Shown here: one piece after another, positions 47,029-55,412 of the stretch
How positions within the stretch are numbered: position 1 is the stretch's first letter
Layout of the letters: each line of letters begins with the position of its first letter
From: Mycobacterium sp. IS-1590
Lineage (GTDB): Bacteria; Actinomycetota; Actinomycetes; Mycobacteriales; Mycobacteriaceae
Length of the DNA stretch: 64,000 nucleotides
Assembly (NCBI RefSeq): GCF_001500025.1
Contig: NZ_LQIW01000009.1
Span: 1 to 64,000 of the forward strand
Direction of reading: 5' to 3'
Program-made: the position numbers and the translations under genes
Notes under the pieces: generated by a model
Told to the model about the DNA's origin: nothing
What the model saw: only the letters and a program-made list of their open reading frames with translations
The model's database searches: none

Positions 47029-47547
47029 GTGTCGACCCAGCTCAGGTTTGTTGCCGTCCGCCAGGACGACCCCTTGGCCGAGCCGTTGCTGGCCGAGTTG
47101 GCGGTTGAGTACTCGCAGCGCTACGGCTTCCCCGAGGACACGGTGAGCGGGTGGCTTCGGCGACATCCGGCCGACGCGTTCGCCCCGCCCGACGGCGACC
47201 TGGTGGTCGGGCTGGTCGGCGACCGGCCCGTCACGGGCGGCGCCTTTTGCCGGTTCGACGACACCACCGCCGAGCTGAAGCGGATCTGGACCGACGGGCG
47301 GCACCGTCGCCAGGGCCTGGCAAAGGCGCTGCTCGTCGAACTCGAGGCCCGGATCGTCGGGCGCGGCTATCGGCGGGTCTACCTGACCACCGGCGACCGC
47401 CAACCGGAAGCCGAGGCACTGTATGTCTCCGCGGGATACGAGAGGCTGGCCGAACCGCTCCCCGCCGAGGGCGATGTGTTCCCGGTCGCGTTCGTGAAGG
47501 AACTCGGGACAGCTTCGCGAGGTGTCGGCGGTCGTAGCCGGCTATAG
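47029..47547 (+). CDS. GNAT-family N-acetyltransferase
   Basis: 172 residues. The acetyl-CoA loop is RHRRQGLAKALL, preceded by ELKRIWTDG, and followed by LTTGDRQPEAEALYVSAGY, the usual C-terminal GNAT motif. The substrate is unknown. I chose the GTG at 47029, 8 bases after GTGAGG; the open frame continues upstream through the SDR promoter region without support. It is divergent from the SDR gene across 121 bases. Confidence 0.85.
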   Translation: MSTQLRFVAVRQDDPLAEPLLAELAVEYSQRYGFPEDTVSGWLRRHPADAFAPPDGDLVVGLVGDRPVTGGAFCRFDDTTAELKRIWTDGRHRRQGLAKALLVELEARIVGRGYRRVYLTTGDRQPEAEALYVSAGYERLAEPLPAEGDVFPVAFVKELGTASRGVGGRSRL

Positions 47548-47559
47548 GCTGTCCGTCAG

Positions 47560-47880
47560 GTGTCGCGGACACCGGGGGTGAAGGTGGCGTTATCGCAGAC
47601 GATGGTGGGCTGGTTGCTGGTTGCTGCCGGTCTGCTGACGTTCTTGTTCGGGATGGCCTCGCGAGTGTTCATCGGGCGGCGACGCGAGACGAAGGCGGTG
47701 CGGATCATGGTGCACACCTTCCGCCGGACCGGGGTGGCGCGCGTGCTGTTCGGGCGGTTCGAGAGCGATGTGCTCGACGACGACGAGCTCGATGCCATGA
47801 TTTTGATGCCGACTGTCGTGATCGCGTCCGGACTGTGTCTGACCGCGGTCTTTCTACTCGGCTACCAAAGCCTGGTGTGA
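47560..47880 (+). CDS. Small two-helix membrane protein
   Basis: 106 residues with two transmembrane helices (about 14-33, VGWLLVAAGLLTFLFGMA, and 84-103) flanking a basic cytoplasmic or periplasmic loop (GRRRETKAVRIMVHTFRRTG). No family recognised. A GTG at 47560 starts 12 bases after the GNAT stop, so co-transcription is likely. The coding call rests on clear membrane topology and spacing; function unknown. Confidence 0.65.
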   Translation: MSRTPGVKVALSQTMVGWLLVAAGLLTFLFGMASRVFIGRRRETKAVRIMVHTFRRTGVARVLFGRFESDVLDDDELDAMILMPTVVIASGLCLTAVFLLGYQSLV

Positions 47881-47902
47881 ACGCCTGTAGCCCCTCACGA
47901 GA

Positions 47903-47915
47903 TACGATATTTTGC
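47903..47915 (+). promoter_or_regulatory. Candidate leaderless -10 of the GntR gene
   Basis: TACGAT (47903-47908) lies 7 bases before the ATG at 47916, the spacing expected if transcription starts at the A of ATG. No ribosome site precedes the ATG and no clear -35 is seen. Confidence 0.45.
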
Positions 47916-48578
47916 ATGCCGGTTCCCGCGGAAAGTGGAAGACACAAGCGGTCCCTGCTGCGAGAGCAGGCCTACGTGTCCCTGCGGGACGCCATCATCA
48001 ACGGGACCTTCCTGCCGGGTGAGAAGCTGCGCGACGTCGAGCTCGAGGAGTGGCTCGGCGTCAGCCGTACACCGATCCGCGAGGCGATCGGGCGACTCGA
48101 GGCCGCCGGCCTGGTGCACACCACGCCGGGCCGATCCACCGTGGTCTCGACGATCGAACGAAAGAAAGTCCTCGACGCCCAGGCCGTCGCCGCTGCCATG
48201 CACGCGCTCGCCGTCCGCACCGCGGTGCCGTTGATGGGAAGTGCGGAGATCAAGGCGATGACGAAGGCCAACAAGGACTTCGCCGAAGCGTTTGCCGCCG
48301 GCGACGCCGAAGCCGCCGTGCGAAGCGACGATGAGTTTCACGGAGTGGCCGTCGAGGCGAGTCGCAACGACACCATCAAATCGGTGCTCGAACAGGTCAC
48401 ACCCGTGCTGCGCAGACTGGAATTCCTCCGCTTCTCATCTCTGACCGGCCGGGAGTCGATCTCCCAGCACAAGCGGATCATCGAACACTGCCGACGAGGC
48501 GATGCCGCCGCGGCAGCCGAAGCGACACAACGGAATTGGGAAACACTGGCATCACTCGTCGATTTCGATACACCGTGA
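47916..48578 (+). CDS. GntR-family transcriptional regulator (FCD type)
   Basis: 220 residues. The N-terminal GntR winged helix (LREQAYVSLRDAIINGTFLP, then VSRTPIREAIGRLEAAGLV) is followed by an all-helical FCD-type effector domain with metal-binding-type residues (DDEFHGVAVEAS, SQHKRIIEHCRRGD, two His). Ligand and targets unknown. The ATG at 47916 is preferred over extensions into the upstream gene. It is followed by a convergent gene on the minus strand. Confidence 0.88.
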   Translation: MPVPAESGRHKRSLLREQAYVSLRDAIINGTFLPGEKLRDVELEEWLGVSRTPIREAIGRLEAAGLVHTTPGRSTVVSTIERKKVLDAQAVAAAMHALAVRTAVPLMGSAEIKAMTKANKDFAEAFAAGDAEAAVRSDDEFHGVAVEASRNDTIKSVLEQVTPVLRRLEFLRFSSLTGRESISQHKRIIEHCRRGDAAAAAEATQRNWETLASLVDFDTP

Positions 48579-48601
48579 TGTCTGCAGCGGCGCCACGACC
48601 A

Positions 48602-49030
48602 TCACAGCGCAGCGAATGCCGCCGCGAGCCGGTGGACGAGATCACCTGCGTTTCCGTGATACAGCGGACCCCGTCCGTCCGACAGAATTCGCCGCAGTCG
48701 AGCCATGCCCATGGCGTCGACGCTGTGCGGGGCGTGTAATCGCAGGGTGATCGCGTCGATCAGGTCGGCCGACGCCCTGACATTCGCGCGGTGAATCTTC
48801 GACCCTCCGGGCGCGCGGTCCGACCGACTCTGCTCGACAATCCGCCGCAGTACGCGAGCGACCGCGTGACGCTCGCGTACGGACCGGATACGAGCGGAAT
48901 GGAGGGCGAGCGCACTGCCGGCATGAGGGATCGCCCCGACCGCAAGCTGCTGGTCCAGCCTCTTCGCGCACAGGCGCGCCACCAGGTGGGCCGTGACCGT
49001 CGGAACTTCGATGACGCTTCGAGGATGCAT
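48602..49030 (-). CDS. Uncharacterised helical protein, 142 residues
   Basis: Unrecognised but credible gene. The ATG at 49030 follows GGAG by 5 bases on the minus strand. The protein has a helical pattern: VTAHLVARLCAKRLDQQLAV, ALALHSARIRSVRERHAVAR and a terminal ARLRRILSDGRGPLYHGNAG. Similar small actinobacterial proteins exist, with no known role. It is divergent from the ECF sigma gene across 268 bases and convergent with gntR. Confidence 0.6.
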   Translation of the reverse strand: MHPRSVIEVPTVTAHLVARLCAKRLDQQLAVGAIPHAGSALALHSARIRSVRERHAVARVLRRIVEQSRSDRAPGGSKIHRANVRASADLIDAITLRLHAPHSVDAMGMARLRRILSDGRGPLYHGNAGDLVHRLAAAFAAL

Positions 49031-49298
49031 ACGAACTCCGTGCTCTTGATTTCGGTAATGCCCTGGAAGACGGTCGAAGTCGCGCTGCGGTTCATACCTG
49101 TGAGGCGCGTCACCTGAGGGTCGGGGCTCCCGGGCACTCGGAGGCCCTGGTTACCCCCGGTATGTACTGCCAGCATTGCGGCAGGGGATGTTCGCGGCGC
49201 TCCGTAAACCTTCCGTAGTGCAATGTGCAATATATTGGATGTTGCCAGCGTTCTTCACGCAGACGCCAACCGCGTCGCATGCCCCGATCGAGGACTCC
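49031..49298. other. Longest intergenic region, with palindromes, before the sigma gene
   Basis: This 268-base divergent gap contains a perfect 10-base palindrome CAATATATTG (49228-49237) and GTGA/TCAC half sites at 49098-49111. It is locally AT-rich around 49225-49250, where a promoter for the sigma gene is likely. The open frame from 49176 across this region has no coding character. Confidence 0.4.
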
Positions 49299-49889
49299 AT
49301 GAAACTGACACCCGATGAGGACGCCGAGCGACGTTTCGTCCGCGACGTCATGCCGCACTTCGACTACCTGCGCACCAAGGCGCGGGCGATGACAAGAGAC
49401 CGCGCGGACGCCGAAGACCTGGTGCAGGAGACAATGCACAAGGCCTACGTCGGTCTGGGGACGTTTCAGACCGGCGGCAACATGCGCGCCTGGCTGCACC
49501 GCATCATGTGCAACGTGTTCGTCGACAACTACCGAGGCGCGAAGCGTCGGCCGCCGATGTGGTTGATCGGCGACCTTGCGTTCGAGGTCACGCAATCCGA
49601 AACCATGCCGGCACGCCCCGAGGCGCGGTCGGCCGAAGCGCACGCACTGGAATCGCTACCCGGCGAGGTCACCTGCGCGGTGCGGGCGCTTCCCGAGGAC
49701 TTGAAACTGACCGTCTTCTACGCCCATGTAATGGAATACCCCAATGTCGAGATCGCGGCGATCCTCGGTATTCCGGTCGGCACGGTGGCGTCCCGCCTGC
49801 ACCGTGCACGAAAACGGCTACGAGAACTGTTGACACGCCAGCCCTTCGAGTATGTCCCGGGCGCCGAATCATCGTCGCGGACCGGATGA
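49299..49889 (+). CDS. ECF-family RNA polymerase sigma factor
   Basis: 196 residues. Region 2 is DYLRTKARAMTRDRADAEDL with VQETMHKAY (DAEDL is the ECF signature) and MRAWLHRIMCNVFVDNYRG; region 4 is ALPEDLKLTVFYAHVMEYPN followed by a VASRLHRARKRLRELL recognition helix. It resembles the SigH/SigE branch. The ATG at 49299 is used. No anti-sigma gene adjoins, so control is unknown. It lies 84 bases upstream of the MmyB-like regulator in the same direction. Confidence 0.9.
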   Translation: MKLTPDEDAERRFVRDVMPHFDYLRTKARAMTRDRADAEDLVQETMHKAYVGLGTFQTGGNMRAWLHRIMCNVFVDNYRGAKRRPPMWLIGDLAFEVTQSETMPARPEARSAEAHALESLPGEVTCAVRALPEDLKLTVFYAHVMEYPNVEIAAILGIPVGTVASRLHRARKRLRELLTRQPFEYVPGAESSSRTG

Positions 49890-49973
49890 CGCATCTGATG
49901 CAGCGCGCGGCCGCCGACCGGCGCCCCGGCGAGGATTCTGAACCTTTCCCGATCGGGTGCCGTTGCACTACTC

Positions 49974-50885
49974 GTGTCGCACTTGTCCGCGGGTCCGCTC
50001 GCGCAGTTCCTCCGTCATCAGCGTGCTCGGCGGCGACCCGAGGAGGTCGGCATCAACGGGGCCGCGGGCCTGCGGCGTGTTCCAGGTCTTCGGCGCGAGG
50101 AAGTGGCCGCTCGCGCCGGTATCAGCGTCGAGTACTACAGCCGCCTCGAGCAGGGCCGGGTCACCAACCCGTCACCGGCCGTTTGTGAAGCCCTCGCTCG
50201 TGCGCTCGCTTTCGACCAGAGCGAGACACGCCACCTGCTCGAGTTGGTCAACCGGAGCAGTTGGTGCAGCAGCCAGGGCGACCCAGCCATGCCCGACGGC
50301 TTCCGCACCCTGGTCACCAGCCTCCCGGTGCCTGCCGTCGTCCAGAACCGGTACACCGACGTGTTATCGGCGAATCACGTTGCCTGCCAGCTATTTCGAA
50401 ACCTGTATGTCGGTGGGAACCGTATCCGCTCGATCTTCACCGATCCTCACGACCGTGCGATGTTCGTCGACTGGGACCGGGCAGCGGCCAACTGCGTCGC
50501 GCAGTTCCGGTGGGCGATCGGGGCCGACATGGCCGCCGAGCGACCGACACAGCTGATCTCCGAATTGGCGACCGCCAGTGAGCATTTCCGCCGGTTCTGG
50601 TCGTGGGGCGAAGTCGACGACGCGCCGATGAGCCCGGTTCGGTTGCGTCATCCCGAGTTGGGATCGCTCGAGCTCTTCACCGAGAAGCTGCACATCGCAG
50701 GCACCTGCGGTCTCGCTTTGATGGTGTACCACGCCGCGCCCGGCTCGGCGTCGTGGGCGGCGCTGAACCGGTTGCGCGGCAGCGGCACCGAAGGAGGCTG
50801 TGATCTGAAGCTCACAATCGAACGATCGGCAGCAGGTGACCGTAAAGCTCTGTGTCCGAACGACGTGAGCGATCTGGAGATGTGA
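49974..50885 (+). CDS. MmyB-like helix-turn-helix regulator with ligand-binding domain
   Basis: 303 residues. N-terminal XRE-type helix-turn-helix (LRREEVAARAGISVEYYSRL EQGR, about 38-62) and a C-terminal MLTR/MmyB-type PAS-like domain (about 100-280) that in related proteins binds a lipid or fatty-acid-like ligand (VPAVVQNRYTDVLSANHVAC is typical). A GTG start is used. The TGA shares a base with the ATG of the acyltransferase gene, so regulator and enzyme are translationally coupled; it may sense the enzyme's substrate or product. Confidence 0.9.
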   Translation: MSHLSAGPLAQFLRHQRARRRPEEVGINGAAGLRRVPGLRREEVAARAGISVEYYSRLEQGRVTNPSPAVCEALARALAFDQSETRHLLELVNRSSWCSSQGDPAMPDGFRTLVTSLPVPAVVQNRYTDVLSANHVACQLFRNLYVGGNRIRSIFTDPHDRAMFVDWDRAAANCVAQFRWAIGADMAAERPTQLISELATASEHFRRFWSWGEVDDAPMSPVRLRHPELGSLELFTEKLHIAGTCGLALMVYHAAPGSASWAALNRLRGSGTEGGCDLKLTIERSAAGDRKALCPNDVSDLEM

Positions 50886-52147
50886 TGTCGAGTATGAGTA
50901 CGACCGAGGGCGTGGTGTCATCCAACGGCACGCTCGTGCGGCCGATTGGCGCAACCGAGCGGCTCTTCTACCGCTACAGCGAGGCCAATCCGACGCACTT
51001 CCTGCTCGTCGCGGAGTTCGACTCGAGCCTGGCAGAGGAGCGAGTGCGCAGGGCACTGCACGCGATTCAGCGGCGCCATCCCCTCCTTGCCGTCCACATA
51101 CACGATCACCCCGTGTCACGCCTCGGGTTCTATCGGCGCGACGATGTCGCGCCCATTCCCTTGGCCGTCCGGCACGCGACTGACGCCTCGTGGCAGACGG
51201 TCGCGGCCGACGAGTTGGGCAGGCCGTTCGACCGGACCGCCGCACCGCTGATCCGCGCCACGCTGCTGCGGAGTCCCTCGGCATCGACATTGCTGTTGAC
51301 CTTCGATCACACGATCGCCGACGGGGTTTCGTCTGTGCGGGTGCTGGAGGACCTGGTGGCCGCGCTCAACGACCAGCCGGTGGAGCCGGGGCCCACCCCG
51401 CGGACGGTGGAGGATCTGCTCGTCCAGCACGTGCGATCGTCCGATCTGGGGTTTGACGCTGACCGCGATGCCAGAATGGCGGAGCCGTCGACGCTTCGGA
51501 GGTTCGACGGGACGCGTCCTCGCGTGTACGCCGTCAGCCTTTCACGAGACGACACTGCGCGATTGGTAAGGCGCTGCCGTGATGAACTGACCACCGTGCA
51601 CGCGGCGCTGCTGGCCGCAGCCTCCTCGGTGCGCAGCCGCATGCACGGTGAGTCGTTCGTGCGCTCGCTGAGTCCCATCGATGTCCGCAAGCTGATAGGC
51701 GACCCAGATGACTGTGCGATCCGTTTCAGCTGTACCACAACGGGTTTGGCGGCTGACGACGAGCGGCCCTTCTGGACTCGCGCTCGCGCGATGACCGCTG
51801 AGCTCAGCGCGGCGCGCTCTGCAGCCGGCGTGCTCGCGGCATCGGCCGCGGTGGCCCAGGCTATCGGCACCGACGCCGATCGAGCCGACGCGGAAGATGT
51901 GTTCACCCGGCAGTTGCCGTGGGAGCTCTTGATGACGAACCTTGGGCGGCAGCAAATCGCGCGTACCGGCCCGCTCCACCCGACCGCGCTTTGGGGACCG
52001 ATCGTGCAATCACAGACCGCGGGTGAGTATGTCACCGGAATCGTGACCTATGAGCGGCGTTTGCGGATGGTCGCCGTCGGATATCAGCCGACCGGCTATT
52101 TCCTCGACGGCATCGTCGCGGCACTGGAGGACGCCGTCGGCGGTTAG
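50885..52147 (+). CDS. PapA/condensation-domain acyltransferase
   Basis: 420 residues of the CoA-dependent acyltransferase/condensation fold. The catalytic motif HTIADG at 142-147 is the HxxxDG signature; the preceding His of HHxxxDG is Asp here. The C-terminal half has a DxFTRQLPWELLMTNLG segment and a closing TYERRLRMVAVGY strand. Mycobacterial relatives such as PapA5 esterify lipid alcohols; this one is unassigned. The ATG overlaps the upstream stop and GGAG lies 5 bases before it. Confidence 0.85.
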   Translation: MSSMSTTEGVVSSNGTLVRPIGATERLFYRYSEANPTHFLLVAEFDSSLAEERVRRALHAIQRRHPLLAVHIHDHPVSRLGFYRRDDVAPIPLAVRHATDASWQTVAADELGRPFDRTAAPLIRATLLRSPSASTLLLTFDHTIADGVSSVRVLEDLVAALNDQPVEPGPTPRTVEDLLVQHVRSSDLGFDADRDARMAEPSTLRRFDGTRPRVYAVSLSRDDTARLVRRCRDELTTVHAALLAAASSVRSRMHGESFVRSLSPIDVRKLIGDPDDCAIRFSCTTTGLAADDERPFWTRARAMTAELSAARSAAGVLAASAAVAQAIGTDADRADAEDVFTRQLPWELLMTNLGRQQIARTGPLHPTALWGPIVQSQTAGEYVTGIVTYERRLRMVAVGYQPTGYFLDGIVAALEDAVGG

Positions 52148-52230
52148 CGATATCGTCGACCCAGCGCGCGTTCTCGTCGACAACGGCCCGCCCGTGCGGT
52201 CGGGGCGCCAGCGCGACTTGATTCGCCTGC

Positions 52231-53385
52231 CTACATCGTCGCGGCGCTGGCCGGGCGGTGCACCAGGATGCGACCGGTCGACTCGAAGGACGTATCGCTG
52301 ACCTGAAAGTGCGCCGAGGCGGTGAACGCATCACGCAGGTGCCGTTGCAGCGGAGCGTCGTCGTAGATCGCGCTGGCGCCCGCGAGGTCGTATACGGTAC
52401 GTACGACATCGGTGGCTGTCCGGACGCTGTGGGTGGCCGCAAGGCGGAGCTGAATCCGATCATCGGCGGTGAGCGCATCGGCTTGGCTTGCCGTCCAAGC
52501 GTTCTCGATCGCCTGATAGAACAGTGCGCGGGCCGACCGCAAGGCCGCCTCCGCGGCGGCGACCGCACCCTGCACGGTCTGGCGCTCGGCGAGTGTGCGT
52601 GACGATCCGCCAACCTTCTTCGTAGTCGCCAAACCGATGAAGCCGTCGATCGCTGCGCGCGCGTTGCCGAGCGCCGCCGCGGCGATGCTGCACGCGAAGA
52701 ACCCGAAGATCGGGAAGCGGTACAGCGCACGGTTGATCAGCGGCCCGTCGGTCAGGGAGAGCACCCGGTCGTCGGGCACGAACACATCGGCTGCAACGGC
52801 GTCGTCGCTGCCGGTTCCGCGCAAGCCCAGAGTGTGCCAGGTATCGATGATCTCGAGATCCGCGACGGGGATGGCCACCACCGAGTGCTCGGGACCCTCG
52901 TCGACGATGCATCCACCAAAGAACATGCCGGAGTGGTTGATTCCGCTGCAGAACTGCCACCGTCCGGTGACCTTCACCCCTCCGGGCACGCGTTGTGCCC
53001 TGCCTCGCGGTGCCCAGACACCAGCGGCGACGCCGATTCCGTTGCCGAAGAATGTGGTTCGGCTGCTCTCGGGCATATACGCCTGCAGGAGGCTGCTTGC
53101 GGTCGCGATCGAGACGCACCATCCGACCGACGCATTGCCGCGAGCGATCGTTTCCGCGCACCGCAGCGACGTGCCGGGGTCGAGTTCGAGCCCGTCGGTC
53201 TCGATCGGTGCGCCCGCGCGCAGCAATCCGGACACGGCGAGTTCGGTGAGCACCTGGTTGGGTAGTCGCCGGTGGCAGTCGATGACGGCGGCCAAGCTCG
53301 CGGCAGTGTCGGCGATGCGTGTCGCGGTGACTTGCAGGTGCTCCGTACCGTTGGTGGGCAGCACTGCGGCATGGGTGTAGGTCAT
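52231..53385 (-). CDS. Acyl-CoA-dehydrogenase-like flavin monooxygenase
   Basis: 384 residues of the acyl-CoA dehydrogenase superfamily, closest in pattern to the type-2 group (HsaA/DszC-like two-component monooxygenases): GWCVSIATASSLL, GGVKVTGRWQFCSGINHSG, and WHTLGLRGTGSDDAVAADVF. The catalytic Glu of true dehydrogenases is not apparent. A flavin reductase partner is not encoded nearby. It is convergent with the PapA-like gene and preceded by two inverted repeats. Confidence 0.85.
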   Translation of the reverse strand: MTYTHAAVLPTNGTEHLQVTATRIADTAASLAAVIDCHRRLPNQVLTELAVSGLLRAGAPIETDGLELDPGTSLRCAETIARGNASVGWCVSIATASSLLQAYMPESSRTTFFGNGIGVAAGVWAPRGRAQRVPGGVKVTGRWQFCSGINHSGMFFGGCIVDEGPEHSVVAIPVADLEIIDTWHTLGLRGTGSDDAVAADVFVPDDRVLSLTDGPLINRALYRFPIFGFFACSIAAAALGNARAAIDGFIGLATTKKVGGSSRTLAERQTVQGAVAAAEAALRSARALFYQAIENAWTASQADALTADDRIQLRLAATHSVRTATDVVRTVYDLAGASAIYDDAPLQRHLRDAFTASAHFQVSDTSFESTGRILVHRPASAATM

Positions 53386-53412
53386 CGGGGCCTCGCTGAT
53401 CAGAAATATCGA

Positions 53413-53432
53413 GAACCGCCGAGGGGCGGTTC
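53413..53432. other. Perfect 8-bp hairpin in the flavoprotein 5' region
   Basis: GAACCGCC (53413-53420), GAGG loop, GGCGGTTC (53425-53432), 28 bases upstream of the flavoprotein start. It could be a 5'-UTR stem or an operator half. Confidence 0.5.
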
Positions 53433-53438
53433 GCCAAC

Positions 53439-53457
53439 TGGTTCATGCGTTGAACCA
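53439..53457. promoter_or_regulatory. TGGTTCA-N5-TGAACCA operator candidate
   Basis: TGGTTCA (53439-53445) and TGAACCA (53451-53457) form a perfect 7-base inverted repeat, 54 bases upstream of the flavoprotein ATG and downstream of the MBL gene. The size and spacing suit a TetR- or GntR-type dimer. The regulator is not identified. Confidence 0.6.
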
Positions 53458-53542
53458 CCAAACGCGCTTTGTCATCACTGGGCGGTCGGATGGCTCTGAG
53501 GACAACGACGACTGCGGACGCCGAATGGTTCGATCGAATAGT

Positions 53543-54280
53543 TCAGCTTTTTGCGGCGGCTCGTTCGGCCGCGTCGCGAATCGACCCGCGCCATACCGGG
53601 CCGTGCCCGGGCAACAGCACCTCGGCGTCCAGCAGGCCGAGCGCGGACAGGCTGCGTACACAACCGTCCTGGTCGTGGTTGAAGAGCCCGGGCAAGAGCT
53701 GCGGCCCTCCGCGTGTCGACAGCGGGTGCCCGGTGACCAGCGCGTCGCCGCTCACCAGGACGCCGTCGACCAGAAATGAACAGTGACCGCCGGTGTGGCC
53801 CGGTGTCGGAATGGCCATCGGCTTGCCGGGCAGAGTCGCCGCCACCTGCTCGGTCAGGGCCTGCGCGGTGGGTATGCCGTCGCGCACCATGGCGCCCTTG
53901 CGGGTGATCGCCACCGACCAGGTGAGATAGCGCGGCCGCCAGATGTGCTTGGCGATGTCGGCCGGAGAGGCTTGTTCGAGGTACTCCCGCTTGGCGTGGC
54001 CCACCTCGGCGGCGTGGCAGTAGACCGGAGTGCCGTATGACTTCGCGAACCAGATCGCCGAGCCGAAATGGTCGATGTGGGCATGGGTCAGCAGAATTGC
54101 GCGCAGATCGTCGACCCCGAAGCCGAGCTCGCGCAGCGATGCGAGCACGTCGTCGCGGCTGCCGGGGAACCCCGTGTCGATCAACATGACGCCGGCCCCG
54201 TCGGCCACGAGAGTCCAGTTGACGAGCTCGGTGAACGCGAAATGGACGGTGTCGGTGATGGCGCTCAAGCGTGCTGCCAT
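53543..54280 (-). CDS. MBL-fold metallo-hydrolase (Rv0406c-like)
   Basis: 245 residues. The metal-binding HAHIDH motif is at 66-71, with CHAAEVGH, the third-His region TPGHTGGHCSFL, VSGDALV and the closing LLPGHGPVW: a complete two-metal site. The substrate is unknown. It is divergent from fgd1 by 34 bases, as Rv0406c is from Rv0407. Confidence 0.92.
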   Translation of the reverse strand: MAARLSAITDTVHFAFTELVNWTLVADGAGVMLIDTGFPGSRDDVLASLRELGFGVDDLRAILLTHAHIDHFGSAIWFAKSYGTPVYCHAAEVGHAKREYLEQASPADIAKHIWRPRYLTWSVAITRKGAMVRDGIPTAQALTEQVAATLPGKPMAIPTPGHTGGHCSFLVDGVLVSGDALVTGHPLSTRGGPQLLPGLFNHDQDGCVRSLSALGLLDAEVLLPGHGPVWRGSIRDAAERAAAKS

Positions 54281-54314
54281 GCCGCGAGTCTAGGCAAGGG
54301 AGTAGAAACGAGTC

Positions 54315-55337
54315 GTGGCTGAACTCAAACCTGGATTGAAACTGGGCTACAAGGCGTCGGCGGAGCAGTTCGCGCCGCGGGAACTGGTCGAGCTGGCCGT
54401 GGCGGCCGAAGAGCACGGCATGGACAGCGCGACCGTCAGCGATCACTTCCAGCCGTGGCGCCATGAGGGTGGCCACGCGCCGTTCTCGCTGGCGTGGATC
54501 ACCGCGGTCGGGGAGCGCACCAAGAACCTCATCCTCGGGACGTCGGTGCTGACCCCGACGTTCCGGTACAACCCCGCGGTGATCGCACAGGCGTTCGCGA
54601 CCATGAGCTGCCTGTATCCGAACCGGATCTTCCTCGGCGTGGGCACCGGGGAGGCGCTCAACGAGATCGCCACCGGCTACGAGGGCGACTGGCCCGAGTT
54701 CAAGGAGCGCTTCGCTCGGCTGCGGGAGTCGGTCAGGCTGATGCGCGAGTTGTGGCTGGGTGACCGCGTCGACTTCGACGGCGAGTTCTACCGCACGAAG
54801 GGCGCCTCGATCTACGACGTCCCCGAAGACGGCGTCCCGGTGTACATCGCCGCGGGCGGGCCGGTGGTCGCCAAGTACGCCGGCCGTGCCGGTGACGGGT
54901 TCATCTGCACCAGCGGCAAGGGGGAGGAGCTCTACAAGGACAAGCTGATCCCCGCGGTGCGCGAGGGTGCCGAGGCCGCCGGACGCGACCCCGACAGCAT
55001 CGACCGGATGATCGAGATCAAGATCTCCTACGACACCGATCCCGAGTTGGCGTTGGAGAACACGAGGTTCTGGGCGCCGCTGTCGCTGACCGCCGAACAG
55101 AAACACTCCATCGACGATCCGATCGAGATGGAGAAGGCCGCCGACGAGCTGCCCATCGAGCAGGTCGCCAAGCGCTGGATCGTCGCATCGGATCCCGACG
55201 AGGCCGTCGAGAAGGTCAAGGACTACGTCGACTGGGGGCTCAACCACCTGGTGTTCCACGCCCCAGGTCACGATCAGCGCCGGTTCCTCGAACTGTTCCA
55301 GCGAGATCTCGAGCCTCGTCTGCGTCGTCTGGGCTGA
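54315..55337 (+). CDS. fgd1: F420-dependent glucose-6-phosphate dehydrogenase
   Basis: Oxidises glucose 6-phosphate while reducing coenzyme F420, supplying F420H2 for the LLM and related reductases (and activation of nitroimidazole drugs such as pretomanid in mycobacteria). 340 residues against 336 in M. tuberculosis: four extra residues lie in the N-terminus ([13 protein letters not shown]). Core motifs [16 protein letters not shown] with the catalytic His, TPTFRYNPA and [10 protein letters not shown] are intact. A GTG start at 54315 is used. Confidence 0.97.
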   Translation: MAELKPGLKLGYKASAEQFAPRELVELAVAAEEHGMDSATVSDHFQPWRHEGGHAPFSLAWITAVGERTKNLILGTSVLTPTFRYNPAVIAQAFATMSCLYPNRIFLGVGTGEALNEIATGYEGDWPEFKERFARLRESVRLMRELWLGDRVDFDGEFYRTKGASIYDVPEDGVPVYIAAGGPVVAKYAGRAGDGFICTSGKGEELYKDKLIPAVREGAEAAGRDPDSIDRMIEIKISYDTDPELALENTRFWAPLSLTAEQKHSIDDPIEMEKAADELPIEQVAKRWIVASDPDEAVEKVKDYVDWGLNHLVFHAPGHDQRRFLELFQRDLEPRLRRLG

Positions 55338-55412
55338 TCCGGCGCGGCAGCGCACCCCGGCCAGGTACGATCAGGCCTCCATTGGGGATTCGATGCGTCG
55401 AGGGTGGAATGA

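Noticed and set aside
53439..53457. KstR or KstR2 cholesterol-regulon operator
   Set aside because: TGGTTCA-N5-TGAACCA does not fit the KstR or KstR2 motifs as I recall them.
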